Positions 22,447-23,545 of a DNA stretch of 23,545 nt are shown here, one piece after another. Below the pieces are notes generated by a model. That model did not search any database, was not told the origin of the DNA, and saw nothing but the letters and a program-made list of their open reading frames with translations. The number at the start of each line of letters is the position of its first letter. The stretch's first letter is position 1. A program made the position numbers and the translations under genes. The DNA lies in the NCBI GenBank assembly GCA_023424475.1, contig JAFADX010000215.1, positions 1 to 23,545 of the forward strand, given 5' to 3'. Origin of the DNA: Pseudomonadota bacterium (GTDB lineage: Bacteria; Pseudomonadota; Alphaproteobacteria; Acetobacterales; Acetobacteraceae).

Positions 22447-22659
22447 ATGGTCAATCGCTTTCGGCTTGCGCCGAACAAGACGACCACGGTTGCGCAGCTC
22501 GCGCGGGCCTCGCGGATTGACCTCTTCGCAACCGGGCGCAATGGCGCGCGGGGCGAGAAGCTCGGGACGTTGAAGCTCGATCGCATGGGCGGTGCCAATT
22601 TCAAACCATCGAAGCCCAAGCCCCTGACCGTCGTTCGTCGCCCCGGCGTGGTCCGCTAG
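22447..22659 (+). CDS. Small basic hypothetical protein in the head module
   Basis: A 70-residue, strongly basic protein (MVNRFRLAPNKTTTVAQLARASRI ... KPSKPKPLTVVRRPGVVR), not recognised. AAAGGA lies about nine bases before the ATG, in the end of the previous gene, and codon use matches its neighbours, so translation is likely. The Lys/Pro-rich tail suggests contact with DNA or the capsid interior. In lambda-type modules the genes around gpW include small completion proteins such as FII, but this sequence has no visible similarity to them. Its place between gpW and the cement protein supports a structural or assembly role, by inference only. Confidence 0.65.
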   Translation: MVNRFRLAPNKTTTVAQLARASRIDLFATGRNGARGEKLGTLKLDRMGGANFKPSKPKPLTVVRRPGVVR

Positions 22660-22689
22660 GCGGCGCAGATTCACGAAAAGGAGTCCGAC

Positions 22690-23016
22690 ATGCGCAACTA
22701 CATCCAGCGCGGCGACGCGATCGACATTCCCGCCGCCCCCCGCGCCCTCGAGAGTGGCGAACCCGTGCTCATTGGCGATGCTCTCTTCGGCGTCGCGACC
22801 GGGCCGGTCGAGGAGGGCGAGGCATTCGTCCTGCTGACGGCCGGCGTGGTCGAACTCGGCAAGGACACCGTGACGGCCTTCGACCTGGGTGACTCCGCTT
22901 ACTACGACGACACGATCGGCGGTGCGTCCGATGACGACGAACTGTTCCCGATCGGCGTTGTCGTGGAGGACGCCGCGACCGCGGCGACGACCGTCAAGGT
23001 CAAGCTGGCGGGCTGA
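22690..23016 (+). CDS. DUF2190-family capsid cement/decoration protein
   Basis: A 108-residue, mainly beta protein. The pattern MRNYIQRGDAIDIPAA, GEPVLIGDALFGVATGPVEEGEAFVL, GVVELGKDTVTAFDLGDSAYYDD and a closing strand VGVVVEDAATAATTVKV is characteristic of the DUF2190 family. Members bind the outside of phage capsids and stabilise them under packaging pressure. AAAAGGAG lies six bases before the ATG. It is the last structural gene, followed by a strong 12-bp hairpin. In complete phages, head-tail adaptor and tail genes would follow here; none does. Confidence 0.86.
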   Translation: MRNYIQRGDAIDIPAAPRALESGEPVLIGDALFGVATGPVEEGEAFVLLTAGVVELGKDTVTAFDLGDSAYYDDTIGGASDDDELFPIGVVVEDAATAATTVKVKLAG

Positions 23017-23022
23017 AAACAG

Positions 23023-23054
23023 CGGCGCCCCGGATCTGCAACTCCGGGGCGCCG
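23023..23054 (+). terminator. 12-bp GC hairpin after the head operon
   Basis: CGGCGCCCCGGA (23023-23034) pairs perfectly with TCCGGGGCGCCG (23043-23054) around an 8-base loop, seven bases after the last structural gene. There is no T-tract downstream, so it may end transcription inefficiently or protect the 3' end of the message. Confidence 0.6.
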
Positions 23055-23076
23055 GTACTCACAGGGGTATATCGAC

Positions 23077-23442
23077 ATGAGCACTTTACCCGATAGGACC
23101 GCGGCGCGCCAAGCCGTTTGGATCAGTGCGGCGTCCTGGCAAGGGCAGACGGCCACCTACTACTGCCGGCCCTGCGACACCTTCCACGACGTGCCCCTGG
23201 CCGGTCCCGTAGCGCCCGGCGCGCGGGTCTTCCTCGCCTGCCGATACCTGCCGCGCCGGCTAGTCTGTGTGGACGTGGACCGGGAGCCGGGCGGGACACC
23301 CTACGGGCGGGAGCATGGCCCGCGGTTATGGACGGCCCGCTGTGGGACAAAATGTGGGACAAGACGGAAGGGATCAGAGAGAAAGTCCCGAAAATCGGTC
23401 AAACAGGGCGGTCACCCTCTCCGCCATCTTATAAATCATTGA
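23077..23442 (+). CDS. Cysteine-containing hypothetical protein crossing attR
   Basis: A 121-residue protein, not recognised. It has a CxxC pair (YYCRPC, Cys30/Cys33) followed by DTFHDVP, which hints at a small zinc ribbon, and further cysteines near 54 and 63 and in ARCGTKCG. AGGGG precedes the ATG at about nine bases. The ORF passes through the right candidate arm sites and the attR core. Its last five codons (LINH plus stop) lie in chromosomal DNA. In the excised circle the frame would continue into the left arm and gain about 20 different residues before stopping (...PPFSASFPHRL...). Either the functional part ends earlier, or the C-terminus depends on integration. The Arg/Lys-rich C-terminal third may be arm-site DNA rather than selected protein. 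Confidence 0.5.
   Translation: MSTLPDRTAARQAVWISAASWQGQTATYYCRPCDTFHDVPLAGPVAPGARVFLACRYLPRRLVCVDVDREPGGTPYGREHGPRLWTARCGTKCGTRRKGSERKSRKSVKQGGHPLRHLINH
23341..23361 (+). promoter_or_regulatory. Candidate right-arm integrase binding sites
   Basis: Two exact copies of TGTGGGACA (23341-23349 and 23353-23361), 12 bases apart, end 51 bases before the attR core. The left arm has the same motif as a 12-base-spaced pair, as an exact copy, and as an inverted copy 50 bases from attL. Confidence 0.6.
23413..23426. repeat. attR core, 14-bp direct repeat
   Basis: An exact second copy of the tRNA-Ser 3' end (CACCCTCTCCGCCA), without the rest of the tRNA. It marks the right end of the element. Confidence 0.92.
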
Positions 23443-23545
23443 TTCAGAACGATAATTTTCCTTTTCGGCATCCCGCAGAAGGCCCGCACCTGGCCGACCT
23501 TTGCCCTGGCGCGGGCGCGGTGGCGCGTCTCTGGCAGTCCGTTCT
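23427..23545. other. Chromosomal flank right of the element
   Basis: 119 bases that would lie directly downstream of tRNA-Ser in an uninserted chromosome. The first 35 are AT-rich (TTATAAATCATTG, GATAATTTTCC), which may end the tRNA transcript. No gene can be supported before the window ends. Confidence 0.5.

Overview
The window is GC-rich DNA from what is most likely an alphaproteobacterium, probably Acetobacteraceae (Roseomonas-like). This is inferred from the very high GC, the conserved gene order rplU-rpmA-obgE-proB-proA-nadD-rsfS-rlmH-gpmI, and a Bug-type solute receptor gene. No database search was possible, so the taxon is an inference.

Left part (about 1-10990): chromosomal housekeeping genes, almost all on the minus strand. 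In transcription order they are rplU, rpmA, a strong intrinsic terminator, obgE, proB, a Bug/TctC-type periplasmic receptor, proA, an exported hydratase-like protein, nadD, rsfS, rlmH and gpmI. Several neighbours overlap by a few bases, which suggests translational coupling. One plus-strand gene (DUF1269-like membrane protein, 8465-8950) sits between obgE and proB and overlaps the obgE 3' end tail to tail. RsfS carries a roughly 120-residue Lys/Ala/Pro-rich N-terminal tail. Neither rsfS nor rlmH has a conventional start codon where the family alignment expects one.

Right part (about 11068-23426): a 12.4 kb integrated element at the 3' end of tRNA-Ser(CGA). It is bounded by an exact 14-bp direct repeat (attL 11068-11081, attR 23413-23426) and has TGTGGGAC-type candidate integrase arm sites on both sides. 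It encodes a P4/IntS-type tyrosine integrase, an AlpA-like small HTH protein, a small unknown protein, a primase-helicase-like replication protein, and a repeat-rich candidate origin or cos region. These are followed by a lambda-type packaging and head module: small terminase, GpA-type large terminase, portal, a fused prohead protease/major capsid protein, a gpW-like head-tail joining protein and a DUF2190-like capsid cement protein. Two small minus-strand genes and a MerR-like HTH gene, with a divergent control region, interrupt the head module.

The element has no tail, baseplate, lysis or classical CI/Cro genes, yet its recognisable genes look intact and both ends are precise. This is the expected layout of a capsid-forming phage-inducible chromosomal island (cf-PICI), a satellite that makes its own capsids, packages its own DNA and takes tails from a helper phage. 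The main alternative is a prophage that lost its tail and lysis modules. The satellite hypothesis is the main discovery candidate in this window.
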